Below, one piece after another: positions 12,010 to 23,879 of a DNA stretch of 64,000 bases. Below the pieces are notes generated by a model. The model saw only the letters and a list, made by a program, of their open reading frames with translations. It ran no database searches and was not told the DNA's origin. This DNA comes from Chiridota heheva. Its lineage: Eukaryota > Echinodermata > Holothuroidea > Apodida > Chiridotidae. Both the position numbers and the translations under genes were made by a program. Each line of letters opens with the position of its first letter. Position 1 is the stretch's first letter. Location of the stretch: NCBI GenBank assembly GCA_020152595.1, contig JAIGNY010003294.1, positions 427,501 to 491,500 of the forward strand. The letters run 5' to 3'.

Positions 12010-13259
12010 CTAAATTGCTGATGCATACTCAAGTACTAGCCTAACTAGAGCTTTATATGCAGTGGTTTTAACGTCAGTGGGACAGTTTGAGAAGTTACGT
12101 CTTAATAGGCCAAGTACAGAGTTTGCTTTGTTGGTGATGTTGTGTATATGTTTCTCCCATCTGAGTTTATTATCAATTTCAACATCTAGGTACAAGTGGG
12201 AGTTAACATGTTTTAACGGCTGGTTGCACAAGGTATAAACTGGTGATTTATAACATTTTCTAGGAGATATTGAGAGGATATAGCATTTAGAGGGGTTGAA
12301 ATTCATTTGCCATTTATTTTGCCATTGTTCAAGTTTATTTAGATCATCTTGGAGGATTTGTTGGCCAGAGGGTTTATCAGTTGTTCTATACACAAGACAA
12401 TCATCATCAAACAGTCTAACCGTGCTGTTTATATTGTCAGGGATGTCATTGAAAATATAAAAGAAAGAATCAAGGACCTAAAATGGTACCTTGTGGTACA
12501 CCAGCTGACCAGATAGAGCTTGTTTAGGATTTGAGATTTCGCCATCACAGACAACACGCTGAATGCGGTTGCTAAGGAAGGATGCAAACCAGGCCAGTAG
12601 ATTTCCATCAATGCCATATGCGGAAAGTTTTGATAACAGACGTTGGTGTGGGACTTTATCAAACGCTTTTGAGAAGTCGAGTATAGCCAAAGAAATGGTA
12701 CTGTTTTGGTAAATTTGTTTAGAAATATCATTTATTCTTAAGAGAAGTTGTCTTTCAGTTGATCTTTTTGCTCGAAAGCCATGTTTGAGATCAGTAAAGA
12801 TATTATGCTCGTCAAAGAATTTCATCACATGTGAGTGGATTCTATGTTCAAGGATTTTACTACACACACAGGTAAGAGAGACTGGTCTGTAATTAGCTGG
12901 GTCGTGTTTATCACCTTTTTTAAAATGCTATATATGTTTGCTTCTTTCCACTTATTTGGGATAGTACTGTTATCTACAGAGGTTTGAAAGAGATCAGTTA
13001 GGATTTCATAAAAGTCTTTCACATGTGTTTTAAGAACCATGGTGGTATATGGTCGTCCCGAGGCTTTGTTTGGGTTTATGTTTTGCAGTTGCTTTTTGAC
13101 ACCTTCTGGAGTGATTATAAGTTGGTTTATTTTGTTGTTGGTGAGTGGTTTAGTTACAGGGATTTGAGAGGTATCTTCTTCTGTGAAAACGCTGAAAAAC
13201 TGGTTGTTTAGAATGTTAGCTTTAGTCATACTGTCACTACAAAGTTTACCGTTGTTCAT
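12010..13259 (-). pseudogene. LINE reverse transcriptase relic with altered active site
   Basis: Overlapping frames at 12825-13259, 12478-12867 and 12010-12393 spell successive RT blocks. At about 12395-12425 the expected F/Y-A-D-D box reads RLFDDDCLVYR: the Ala is replaced by Asp although both catalytic aspartates remain. The frame changes (near 12480 and 12850) mean no intact enzyme. The relic belongs to the LINE at 11585-14250. Confidence 0.75.
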
Positions 13260-13726
13260 AAGGTCTCACACACCCACGGAATTACTATCAAGTTTTTTAA
13301 AATTTTATGTAGGACCAAAATACTTTAGGGTTTTCAGTTAGGGAATTTAAAAAAAATTTACAGATGAAGTTGTTTCTAGCTTCTTTGATGTTTTTACGGA
13401 CAGATTTCCTAAAGCTGTGATATGTATTCCAGTCATGGATTTGTTGAGTTTTCTTAGCTTTCTTGAAAAGTCTTTGTTTTTTCTTGCAGAGACGGCGTTG
13501 GATACGGGTGAACCAAGGTAGATTTACTTTAGTTGAGGTGAACTTGTGAGGTGTTTTATTTTTCAATAATCAGTTTAATTTCCTTTTCAAAGAAATTACA
13601 TTTTTCATCAAGATTAATGGATGAGCTATTGAATTTAGAATAATATCGCAGTTTAAGTTTAGACAGGTCTTCTTTTATGCGTTCTGTGTTAGCTTTTTTC
13701 CTTAAATAGATTTTACGTTTAGGCAA

Positions 13727-14110
13727 CTATTTACGAAGAGGGGAGATGTTTAGGGTCAGTTCAACAATATCATGGTCACTTGTACCGGGTATGACGTTAG
13801 CTGACTTAACATCTGGTGAGTTGTTAGTAAATACAACATCAAGAATGTTGTTATCTCTGGTAGGTGACTGCACCATTTGAGTGAGATTGAATGAATCGGC
13901 CACTTCAGGAAGTATTTTGATTGCTTCAGAAGAAGCGTTAGTGCCTGAAATAATGTGTTGGCTCCATTCAATGCTAGGTTGGTTGAAATCACCAGCAAGA
14001 ATAACATTGTTTTTGTCAGCATTTTTTCTTAACTTTTGTAGTGATTTTCTCAAATCAAGAAGGCTAGTAAGGTCATTGTGACTAGGCCTGTAAAAAGTTC
14101 CTACATACAT
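13727..14110 (-). pseudogene. LINE endonuclease domain fragment
   Basis: An open frame of 127 codons with the exonuclease-endonuclease-phosphatase signatures of LINE target-nicking endonucleases: FYRPSHND, the catalytic GDFN (residues about 41-44), LDVVFTNN, and the SDHD box whose His is the general base. The N-terminal half of the domain, with the first metal-binding residues, is absent. It is part of the LINE at 11585-14250. Confidence 0.8.
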
Positions 14111-15000
14111 GCTCTTTTCCTTGGGGAATTGGAATTTGGTCCAGATGATCTCACAGTCAAAGTCTAGTTTTTGAGGCAGATGGTATTCCGGATGGGGAAT
14201 GAGCAGGGTGGAGGTATGCTCTCAACAGAGTGCTATGATTCTAGTTGACTGTGTATATTCTGATTTTTGAATGAGAGATTGTTGTAAAATGTTATACCTC
14301 AAATCTGTTTTCTTCATTGCAGTTAGAATATCTTACAGGTAGTAGAATTTCACATGTGCGGGTTGTGCAGGTGTGTGGGCACAAAATAGCATTCATGAAT
14401 CATGACCATTCTCGAATACTCAAGAATATCATGTAAACCCTCTTAATAAGTATTGCTAAATTTGAAGTGGGTACAGTATACTTCAGTACTTGAGCTCGAA
14501 AGTGTTAGTGAAAATTTGCCAGTGAAAATATGATTGCAAAAAGAGATATTCCATTATTCTGATTATAATGTGGAACTTTATTCTTATATATGTTTATAAT
14601 ATACTAATCTTATGATAAATAACCCTAATAATTAATATTAATTGTTTCATTTGGAATGTATTTTTCTTCCATATTCATCTGATTTTGACATGCCTTTATG
14701 AACCTATGCGAAACTTGGCCGCAAAACAGTTGCAAGGAAGGTAATCGTTGTACACAAGACAGCAAGGGGTCGCAAATTTGTTTCCATTAGATGATCAAAG
14801 AAGAAATGAAAGCAAAAGAGCTGTGCCAATTCATCCCAGGACGCCTTTAGGATGTATTTGGAGCCATAACACGACCCACCTACATACACCAAAGTCCAGG
14901 CTAACCAATGAAAACAGACGTACAAACAAAAGAGAGAACCAGCCAAAAAGGTTGGGCAGCATAGGGGGAGAGCCTCTGTGTAGCTAACACAAATTCCCAG

Positions 15001-15139
15001 CCAATGCTTCATTCCCCTGCGATTTCCTCCACTGTCGCAACTTGACAATGAGCAGATGCACGAATTGTGGCCCATCATCTTACTTCTGTGAGCAACATGT
15101 TGTATCAGGGAAAGATGCATGTCCCAGAACTTTGGAAGG
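15001..15139 (+). pseudogene. Cysteine-rich exon-like fragment, possibly KDZ-transposase CxC type
   Basis: One plus frame encodes CDFLHC, SRCTNCGPSSYFCEQH and KDACPRTLEG, i.e. paired cysteines followed by an aromatic-FC-x2-H block. This resembles the Cys-rich zinc clusters ahead of Kyakuja-Dileera-Zisupton transposases. It sits between a plausible acceptor (TTCCCAG at 15000) and a donor-like GGTAGGTA at 15138. An in-frame stop at 14985 separates it from an upstream basic reading frame (14748-14984). No catalytic domain was found nearby. It may be a lone exon, a transposon remnant, or chance; I rate the family assignment low. Confidence 0.3.
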
Positions 15140-15796
15140 TAGGTACTACATGAAATTGATTTTTTCTTTTGCATACAGTAATTTGCAGTTTCTACATGTG
15201 TATGTATAGATCTTGTGTTACACTTGATGCTTGGTGTGTATGTATGCACTTTGTTAATAAAGTTTTGTTTGAATATAACATAAACAGGACTATGAGGCAC
15301 ACTTCTATGCAAGCAGTATGTGTGTTTACAGTTCATTAACTTACTGTGCACTGTATGCAAACTTTTTTGTTTTCAAGTTTAATATTCATTGTATGCTTTC
15401 AATTTTAATTTGAAGAATGATAATATTTTCTTTCCTTTCTCTCTTAATTGTAAACAATGAAATTACTGCTCATATTTTATGTTTAGCTGTTGATTTTTCT
15501 TTATTAAAAAGCATATTTAAGTACAACTGTAGAAAGATAAGCATAATCCTAACATCTTTAACCATCATTTTCATTATGAATTGTTAAAAGTGCTGACAAA
15601 AATGGCTTCCATAATAAGATACAAAATCCATTTTGAAATTAGAACATGTTACTTTTTCTTCAATTTGAACAGTGTATCTTGCAAAATCGTTAAAGCTGTT
15701 TTTATGAGGATAATTGGGCTAAAACGTGTACAGCACATAATTTCCCCAAAAAGAGAAACACTGTTAACTTATATGTAAGGTTATTTCTTGTATGCT

Positions 15797-16093
15797 ATAG
15801 AAATATTTAATACACAGGAACCTACCAGCCTTGAAAATCAAAATTTTCATGTCTTTTTAAAACTACTGTATGTAATGAACGAAAGAAAAGATTGTAGTTG
15901 TTGTTGATATTAAAGGTATGTGAAATAATTGTTATAATCATTTTTAAATATCTATAGTTGTTATCAATAAAGTTGATTAATAACATTCTATACTGCAGAA
16001 ATAAGATGCTATAAAAATCTTTAATACACAGGAATCTACCAACCTTGGAAATTAAAATTTCCATGTCTTTCTAAAACTACTGTATGTAATGGT
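15797..16093 (+). repeat. Partial direct repeat, about 211-bp period
   Basis: About 85 bp at 15797-15880 recur at 16009-16093 with a few changes (shared TTTAATACACAGGAA.CTACC and AAAACTACTGTATGTAATG). The interval between them is A/T-rich. It is a short tandem duplication without coding content. Confidence 0.7.
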
Positions 16094-16386
16094 GTTAACC
16101 TGGTCAAAAATCAACTTTTTGTAGAGGTCTATTTTCAAATGCTGTTTTTCATGTTAAAACAAATAAATGTTTGAAAGAAAAAAAGCATTTTCAAGTACAC
16201 CTAAGTTTGTTGTCTGCATTGTGATTGGTTGAGAGAAGACACACCTCTAATTTTATTACCCCATGATGTATATGTTGTCAAGTTGAAGAAATGTATACAT
16301 ATCAAGGTTGCTAGTGTGGCGTTAACGAATAAGAATGTTGATACTGATAAATTGATTGTTTCTATGTTTTATTAGTGATATCTAGC

Positions 16387-19300
16387 AGTAGTAAGAGGAC
16401 ACTATACAGACCCGGCTGGGTCTGTATAGTGTCCTCGCCGGGTCTGTATAGTGTCCTCAGTGTCCGGGGCTGTATAGTGTCCTCGCCGGGTCTGTATAGT
16501 GACCTCTCCAGGTCTGTATGGTGACCTCAGTGTCCGGGCCTGTATAGTGACCTCTCCGGGTCTGTATAGTGTCCTCAGTGTCCGGGTCTGTATAGTGTCC
16601 TCGCCGGGTCTGTATAGTGACCTCTCCGGGTCTGTATAGTGACCTCAGTGTCCGGGCCTGTATAGTGACCTCTCCGGGTCTGTATAGTGACCTCTCCGGG
16701 TCTGTATAGTGACCTCAGTGTCCGGGCCTGTATAGTGATCTCTCCGGGCCTGTATAGTGACCCCTGAGCTTTTCCCTCTGGGTCATCGGCTTGGTCTGGG
16801 TCTGTATAGTGGCCCTGTGAGATTCATCTGGGTCATCGGATTGGTCGGGGGTCTGTATAGTGGCCCCTAAGCTTTTCCCTGTCCGGGCCTGTATAGCGGC
16901 CCCTGAGCTTTTCCCTGTGTGGGCCTGTATAGCGGCCCCTGAGATTTTTCCCTCTGGGTCATCGGATTGCATCACAAGATAGTCTGAATTGTTTTGCAGA
17001 GTCTTTTTAACGAGGTGTATAGCTTTCCATGATTGGGTGTGTCAGGTGGGGGGTATCATGGTACTCATTGTCGCCCATTTCACAACAATACACCCTGATA
17101 ATCTGTTGATTAGATTTGTCAAAGAGTTTAAACTGTACAAGTAATATAGATAAATCACGATTATCAATAATATTGGGATAATATCGTCACAATTTACCAA
17201 GTCACCTCATTCGAGAAACAGGAAACTTGTCATGTTTGAGACCATGTCTTTGAAAATAGGTAAGATTTGAGCGGCGATATTTTTCAAACGGTGTGATTCG
17301 AGCGGCGATATTTTTTTAAACGGTGTGATTTGAAAACGATTTTTTTTTCACAACCCATTGACTTTGCACAGGGAGCAAAATTTGAGCGACAATATTTTGA
17401 AAACGTGACTGATTTCAGAAGACATTTTTTTCTGACACTCCTCATTTGAGAAACAATTTTTTCGGAAACTCAACATTTGAGAAACAATTTTTCTGAAACA
17501 CTGTCATTTAAGGCAGTTTTTTGCTCAACTGTTTTTCATTTGAGAGGACAAAGCTGGCATCTAACGGGGAATGACAGGACAGAACTACACTTTAATGTGA
17601 AATACGGGGGTCTACGGGGACTTCATCGTGGGAATAATCGGACAAAACTACATTTTCAACGAGAAAAATGGCGTCAACGGGAGAATGACACGACAGAACT
17701 GCGCTTTAATGTGAAATACGTGGGGTCTACGGAGGCTTCATCGTGGGAATAATCGGACGAAACTACGTTTTTAACGAGAAAAATGGCGTCAACGGGAGAA
17801 TGACACGACAGAACTGCGCGTTGGGGGGTTCATCGTGGGAATAATTGGACAAAACTACGTTTTTAACGGAAAAAATGGCGTCAACGGGGAGAATGACAGG
17901 ACAGAACTGCACTTTAATGCGAAATACGGGGGTCTACGGGGGCTTCATTGCGGGACTTCGGACAGAACTTCGTTTTTTTAAAAAGGGGGTAATTCCAAAG
18001 CACGCCCCCTAAACTGTTTTCCTCAAACATTACATTTGAGCATGCACTTTTTGAAAACCATTGTGAAATTCTAATAAGGGCGTCAAATTTAAGAAGGCAT
18101 TTTGATGTGTACTTCAGTTTTTGAAATTCCTTGAGCGCTCTTTTTTCTCAACCATTCATTTTTAAGAGGCTAATTTGAAGGAAAAAAGTGGTAAAAAACG
18201 AGGGAAATGGGCTAAAAAGCAAGGGACTTTATTGCGTACACAATGACGTTTTTTTTAACCCATTTCCCTCGTTTTTACCACTTTTTTTCTTCAAATCAGC
18301 CTCTTAAAAATGAATGGTTGAGAAAAAAGAGCGCTCAAGGAATTTCAAAAACTGAAGTACACATCAAAATGCCTTCTCAAATTTGACGCCCTAATTGGAA
18401 TTTCAAAAATAGTTTTCAAAAAGTGCATGCTCAAATGTAATGTTTGAGGAAAACAGTTTAGGACGGGAGAGAAGGGGGAGGCGTGCTTTGGAATTACCCC
18501 CTTTTTAAAAAACCGAAGTTCTGTCCGAAGTCCCGCGATGAAGCCCCCGTAGACCCCCGTATTTCGCATTAAAGTGCAGTTCTGTCCTGTCATTCTCCCG
18601 TTGACGCCATTTTTTCCGTTAAAAACGTAGTTTAGTCCGATTATTTCCACGATGAAGCCCCCGTAGACCCCCGTATTTCACATTAAAGTGCAGTTCTGCC
18701 CTGTCATTCCCCGTTAGATGCCAGCTTTGTCCTCTCAAATGAAAAACAGTTGAGCAAAAAAACTGCCTCAAATGACAGTGTTTCAGAAAAATTGTTTCTC
18801 AAATGATGAGTTTCCGAAAAAATTGTTTCTCAAATGAGGAGTTTCAGAAAAAAATGTCTTCTGAAATCAGTCACGTTTTCAAAATAATGTCGCTCAAATT
18901 TTGCTCCCTGTGCAAAGTCAATGGGTTATGAAAATAAAATTTCGTTTCAAATCACACCGTTTAAAAAAATATCGCCGCTCGAATCACACCGTTTGAAAAA
19001 TATCGCCGCTCAAATCTTACCTATTTTCAAAGACATGGTCTCAAACATGACAAGTTTCCTGTTTCTCGAATGAGGTGACTTGATAAATTGTGACGATATT
19101 ATCCTAATATTATTGATAATCGTGATTTATCTATATTACTTGTACAGTTTAAACTCTTCGACAAATCTAATCAACAGATTATCAGGGTGTATTGTTGTGA
19201 AATGGGCGACAATGAGTACCATGATACCCCCCACCTGACACACCCAATCATGGAAAGCTATACACCTCGTTAAAAGGACTCTGCAAAACAATTCAGACTA

Positions 19301-19805
19301 TCTTGTGATGCAATCCGATGACCCAGAGGGAAAAATCTCAGGGGCCGCTATACAGGCCCGGACAGGGAAAAGCTCAGGGGCCGCTATACAGGCCCGGACA
19401 GGGAAAAGCTCAGGGGCCACTATACAGACCCCCGACCAATCCGATGACCCAGATGAATCTCACAGGGCCACTATACAGACCCAGACCAAACCGATGACCC
19501 AGAGGGAAAAGCTTAGGGGTCACTATACAGGCCCGGAGAGGACACTATACAGGCCCGGAGAGATCACTATACAGGCCCGGACACTGAGGTCACTATACAG
19601 ACCCGGAGAGGTCACTATACAGGCCCGGACACTGAGGTCACTATACAGACCCGGACACTGGGGTCACTATACAGACCCGGAGAGGTCACTATACAGACCC
19701 GGACACTGAGGTCACTATACAGACCCGGACACTGAGGATACTATACAGACCCAGCGAGGACACTATACAGACCCGGCCGGGTCTGTATAGTGTCCTCTTA
19801 CTACT
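16387..19805. mobile_element. 3.4-kb palindromic Polinton/adintovirus-like terminal derivative
   Basis: Two arms of about 1.7 kb are inverted copies of each other. They meet at about 18222-18252 around a non-palindromic centre of about 30 bp. The outer ends read AGTAGTAAGAGGACAC (16387) and GTGTCCTCTTACTACT (19805). They are flanked by a 6-bp direct duplication, TCTAGC (16381-16386 and 19806-19811). Six-bp duplications and long inverted repeats starting AG are Polinton/Maverick traits. Each arm has an outer array of about 22-bp units (CTGTATAGTGWCCTC plus GGGT), then CTGAGATTTTTCCCTC and TCATCGGATTGC blocks, also present at 32399-33340, then TTTGAGCGGCGATATTTTT repeats, then about 110-bp repeats around 17540-17990. 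The left arm has more repeat units than the right. No ORF is protein-like. See 32399-34247 for the coding relative. Confidence 0.8.
16395..16975 (+). repeat. 22-bp subterminal minisatellite, left arm
   Basis: About 20 tandem units around CTGTATAGTGACCTCTCCGG or GTCCTCGCCGG variants, grading into longer units with TGAGATTTTTCCCTCTGGGT. This is the outermost part of the palindromic element's left arm. The mirror array is at 19309-19797. The ORFs across both arrays (with SGAAIQARTGK repeats) are translations of the repeat. Confidence 0.85.
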
Positions 19806-20289
19806 TCTAGCGATTTCAGAATTACAATGTGCAGTTGACTGGAGCCATTTCATAAAAGAGTATTGTAAGCCCACGAAGAATTGGGCTGGGATTCCTAGCA
19901 CACGTAGGTTCAGGTAGGGCTATGAGACTTATTCCTACAGTTAGGACAAATTCATGAGTAACCAAATTACTACTAGCCTTAAGCAAACATAATGACACAA
20001 TTCAATTCAAATTTATTTTTATCTTGGAGGGAACCTAAACAACACAAAATATAACGTGTATGGAAAACAATTGCTTTATTCCCTTGCTTTATTCTATGCA
20101 TAGCATACATCGGCTCATTCGTTAAAGTTACTTTACCGTCCAATATCCCATATGGACGAAACGGTCTGGAAAGCTATAGTGTGCATAGGAAAAAACCATA
20201 ACCTTCGTAAAGGCTGCAGATCAGCAAACAACAGCAATAACACAATGTCAGCATACAGAAACGGGTTAAAGTGAAAGAAATTACGGCCA

Positions 20290-21030
20290 AAGGATTGTAT
20301 TGTATCACCTCTGTGGTAAGACAGAGGTGATGCTGTTTAGCACAAAGTGTAGCCGGTATAAATTGAATGTGGCTGTTGATTATGGAAGTGACAGAATAAC
20401 ACCTACTACGTCTGTGAGGAACCTTGTTGTTGTATTTGGCAGTGCTATGTCCATAAAAAAGCATGTCAACCAAGTCAGCCGGTCTTGCTATGCGCACATC
20501 AAGAGCATTGGACGGATACGCCCATTGCTGAATACAGAAACCACCAAATCTTTAGTGCACAGTTTGATTGATTTGCGACTTGACTACTGTAATGCGCTAC
20601 TGTGTTGTGTAACAGACTTTTTAGCTGGTAACCTGCAGCGTGTCCAGAACACAGCGGCCTGAGTAATCACTCGCACAAGAAGATCTGAACACATTACGCC
20701 TTTGCTGAAGGAGCTCTACTAGCTTCCCGTGGGTTACCGTATTAAGTACAAGGTCATTGTGCACACTTTCCGGGCACTATGTAGCTTATCACCTTGTTAT
20801 ATGACAAATATGTTTAAACTGTATACTCCAGCGCGTGCACTCAGGTCATGTAGATCTTCAAGTCTCGTAGTACCACGAACAAAAACTGTCAATTATGGTG
20901 ACAATTTTTTTTAGAACAATAGCATCAGCACTCTGGAACAACCTTCCAAGTGATGACCGAGACTGTCCAGATTTAAACACTTTTAAATCTTTATTAAAAA
21001 CGTATCTATTTAAGCCAGTATATGGACTAC
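20290..21030 (+). mobile_element. L2/CR1-like LINE 3' fragment
   Basis: The plus strand encodes the RT thumb and C-terminus in order: KTEVMLFSTK, VRNLVVVFGSAMSIKKHVNQ, CYAHIKSIGRIRPLL, LIDLRLDYCNALL and LQRVQNTAA, then a stop, TRRSEHITPLLKELY, another stop, LPVGYRIKYKV, PARALRSCRSSSLVVPRTKT, and after a frame change ALWNNLPSD and FKSLLKTYLF. An ATA-rich tail follows at about 21116-21132. It is 5'-truncated just downstream of the catalytic box and interrupted by stops at about 20660 and 20719. It is related to, but not identical with, the LINE at 1985-5113. Confidence 0.85.
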
Positions 21031-21132
21031 AATTTCTTTTTATATTACATTTCATGTACACTGCTTATGAACATGTTTTTTTTTTTCATGAATTTTAGCA
21101 CTATAATATTCGGTATAATAATAATAATAATA

Positions 21133-22059
21133 TGGTTCCACGATGACAACTAACGACGTTAAATGTTTACGTGATATGTAACATTAGGTTGGGCCTTTCA
21201 AATTTCAAGACGGTGCTCCATTGTTTTACTTCTTAATATTGTGATTGGAGAAAGCTTTTGTTTGTTATACAGAAGAGCTTTGAGAAATCTATTCTAGTGG
21301 AAGAGAAATTATTCATACGAATCCATACGATCCGGTATTTAGTAGCGGAATCGGTTAATTATCAATATCGTGTTGCAACGTTATCATCAGATGTTATGCC
21401 GGGCCTAGGCTACTTGCCTTTCATTTCAGGGCTCAGTCGCAGTGCTAAAACAAATTGAATATCTTCCATCCAATAGCTAAATGCGTGAAATAATCATGAA
21501 ATTACCTTAAAGCGGGGTAAGGAACGTTCTTGAGCTTGGCAGCTGGCAAGGCCTGCTTTCTGTGGCAGTGTAAATAGAAACGATGAGTACTTAGATAGTG
21601 GAAGAGCGCCACTACATTCGCGTACGTTTAGCGTACCTCTCATATTAGAGATATTCAGCGCATGCAAAATCATAATTTTATTTTATTCCGTAAAATGCTG
21701 ACATTTCTCAAGAATCTTGGCATTCATGAGATATTCCGATAAACAAAATAAAAAAATCATCGTTATATTTCACGGGTGGACGGCCTATTATGCAATTCTA
21801 AGCTCTATACGTGATGTCAGAGCGACATTTTTGGTTTGCGTCATTGTAGCTTACTGTATAGGGGACAATTCGGTAGCCTCCGTGGATGGGTCACTCGCGA
21901 AACGGAATGCTAGGCTCAATGATTAACTCCCATCGCACCTAAACTTACCAAAGATTCGGTGCAATAGATTAATTACTACGAAAGCACATATCTTCTAAAG
22001 TTGATAGTTATTTTCTTTGTTATTCAAGAAATTGTTTATTATACTTTCCTTCCAAAAAA
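21133..22059. other. No gene seen
   Basis: Intergenic sequence with short ORFs lacking any recognisable motif. Confidence 0.35.
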
Positions 22060-22400
22060 AATATATCGTTCAGCCACACCATAATCAAAAATTAACAATA
22101 GAATAATATCATTTGTGAATATAAAAATATATGTAAACATTATCATGAATAATAACGAACAACGCAAGTACACACTCGCACTGAAAAAAAACCCACCTCA
22201 TTAAAACCCCTCACCCGAGAAGGAAATAAATTCAAAATGCAACGGTGCCTTGATTATCATTATTACTAATGAAAGTTTGTACTGATATTTCATTATCCTA
22301 CTTACAGTTAATGATTACCAAACATATGATATCCCACAAATTAAAATTATGCAATTACCGTAGTTATAGTAAATTACACCCAAATTGGTATGCCTAATAC
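22060..22400 (+). repeat. Third, partial copy of the 34248-38453 duplicated unit
   Basis: Words such as AAGTACACACTC, CCCCTCACCCGAGAA, TTCAAAATGCAACG.TGCC and CTTACAGT.AATGATTACC are shared in order with 34800-35030 and 36890-37120, at lower identity than those two share with each other. The unit is therefore an older interspersed repeat that was locally amplified later. It has no TA array or Polinton end here. Confidence 0.7.
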
Positions 22401-23309
22401 TTTATAATCCCTCCCTTAAAATGGTAAGTTCCACAAAAATCCACGTCCTTAAAATAAAGAATGAAATTGTTGTCATTTGATTTTACATTGTCAGCCCGGT
22501 GACAGTTTCTTCGTAAGTTGGACGTTTGATCAGGTAAATCTATTTTCTAGTACTGTTGTAATTTTGTTAGAATTAAGTAACCTGCGAGAAAATCAACTTT
22601 GTAAACTAAACTGTAAACTATGCAACATTAACCCCGAGTCTGCGAGTAAAGGAATAAATCATTTTATGCCAGTAATTGTTTTGTTTTTCTATTCATAACC
22701 GATCATACTCTTTTTAAGATTGCTGCTTAGAAAGAACAAAATGAGAATCCACTTTTTTTTATTATACATTTGATTGCATGCATAAAACGTTGCATCAAAT
22801 CTGTATAATGTTTGGATTTATAATATGTTTAGATTTATGTATCATTCCTTTGCTACAAAGATAATATTAATATGTCCGATATTGGTGGTGGTGGTGGAGG
22901 GATAATGTGGGGGGGGGGGAATATCCCTAATATATACCAAAGAGAGGTGATGGGGGAATATCCCTAATATATACCAAAGAGAGGTGATGGGGAAAAGGGA
23001 ATAGTATTTTTGGTTCAATTTTTTGTGTGCGTTCATGTACATGGTGTACTAACAGAACTCCCGTCAGGTAAGCAGGTACCGTAAGTAGTCAGCTAGTACG
23101 GCTGGGAGCGAGTCCTATACACTCTAAAAAAGAATTGGTAAAATATATGGCCCTTGTACTTGGTCACTTCAAATTTGTTCCAATCTGACCACAGTGTAGT
23201 CAGATATTTCACAGTCATATAATCATACCGCTGACCATCGTGCGTGGTCAGATCATATACGTATTTTCATTGGTTGAAATGAATTGTGAAATTTTAAACA
23301 TAAAACTGA
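22401..23309. other. No gene seen; 39-bp exact duplication at 22915-22995
   Basis: Apart from a two-copy tandem repeat (GGGGAATATCCCTAATATAT followed by ACCAAAGAGAGGTGAT) and a G run at 22910-22919, this interval holds nothing recognisable. Confidence 0.5.
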
Positions 23310-23640
23310 AGGAGAATGCGTAAAATTGTTGAAAATTAAAGAAAATTTCCCGATGAAGTTAAAGATTTCACAAAAATGAAGAAAATTTCACAAAAAGTAA
23401 AAGAAGTTTCATGGAAATTTAACAAAAATTGACTAAAGTTAAAAAAATTGCGCGAAATTTAAAATTTCCCAGAAATGAAGAAAAATTCCTGAAAATTCAA
23501 AAGAATTTCCAAAAAAATTAAAAGAAAATTCCTGAACATTCAAGGCGAATTCCTAAAACTTATTCCTCGGTAATTAAAAAAGAATTTCCGAAAATTCAAG
23601 AATTTCCGAAAATTTAAGATTTCCCAATTTACAGCAACAT
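23310..23640 (+). repeat. A/T-rich degenerate AAATTTCC array
   Basis: About 18 loose units of 16-20 bp of the form GAAAATTNAAGAAAATTTCC, followed by a block ACAGCAACATTTCTTGTAAA. The arrays at 25780-25880 and 61180-61480 end with comparable blocks, indicating one dispersed family with a fixed polarity. Confidence 0.55.
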
Positions 23641-23879
23641 TTCTTGTAAATTAACTAGTGTTATTTTCATATGGAAAACGTTTGAGTTCTTGCTCCGTTG
23701 AAAGGTGACCCCTCCTATACTGTACCTCTTGCCAAGGCAAATGTTTTCAATTGCCAATTGGACGAAAAGGTAAAAGCCTATTTGAAAATGATTGTGTGAA
23801 AGAGGGGTAGAAGGGGGGGGGGGGAGCATTAATAAGTACATTCTGCCATTCATCCATCAAAGTAAAATCGTACAGGTGT

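Larger units (their letters stand above)
11585..14250 (-). mobile_element. CR1/Jockey-like LINE, endonuclease plus RT, degenerate
   Basis: This is the most complete LINE in the window, about 2.7 kb on the minus strand. In order it holds an apurinic-type endonuclease C-terminal half (GDFNQPSIEW, then LDVVFTNN and GTSDHD at 13727-14110), an inter-domain linker (13297-13566), the RT start (NKASGRPYTTMVLK, 12825-13259), palm/fingers (ILDFSKAFDKVPHQRLL, 12478-12867), the active-site region near 12400, and a thumb (VLGLLRRNFSNCP, KALVRLVLEYASAI, 12010-12393). The 3' tail is an (ATA)n run at 11588-11606. The 5' half of the endonuclease is missing. Several frameshifts separate the pieces. Confidence 0.88.

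Noticed and set aside
14704..15360. 218-residue minus-strand ORF
   Set aside because: It overlaps the Cys-rich plus-strand exon; no recognisable domain, and its Cys/His content is a complement effect.
19305..19709. 134-residue ORF with SGAAIQARTGK-type repeats (and its mirror at 16715-16975)
   Set aside because: A translation of the subterminal 22-bp repeat of the palindromic element; the same sequence appears in both arms in opposite orientation.
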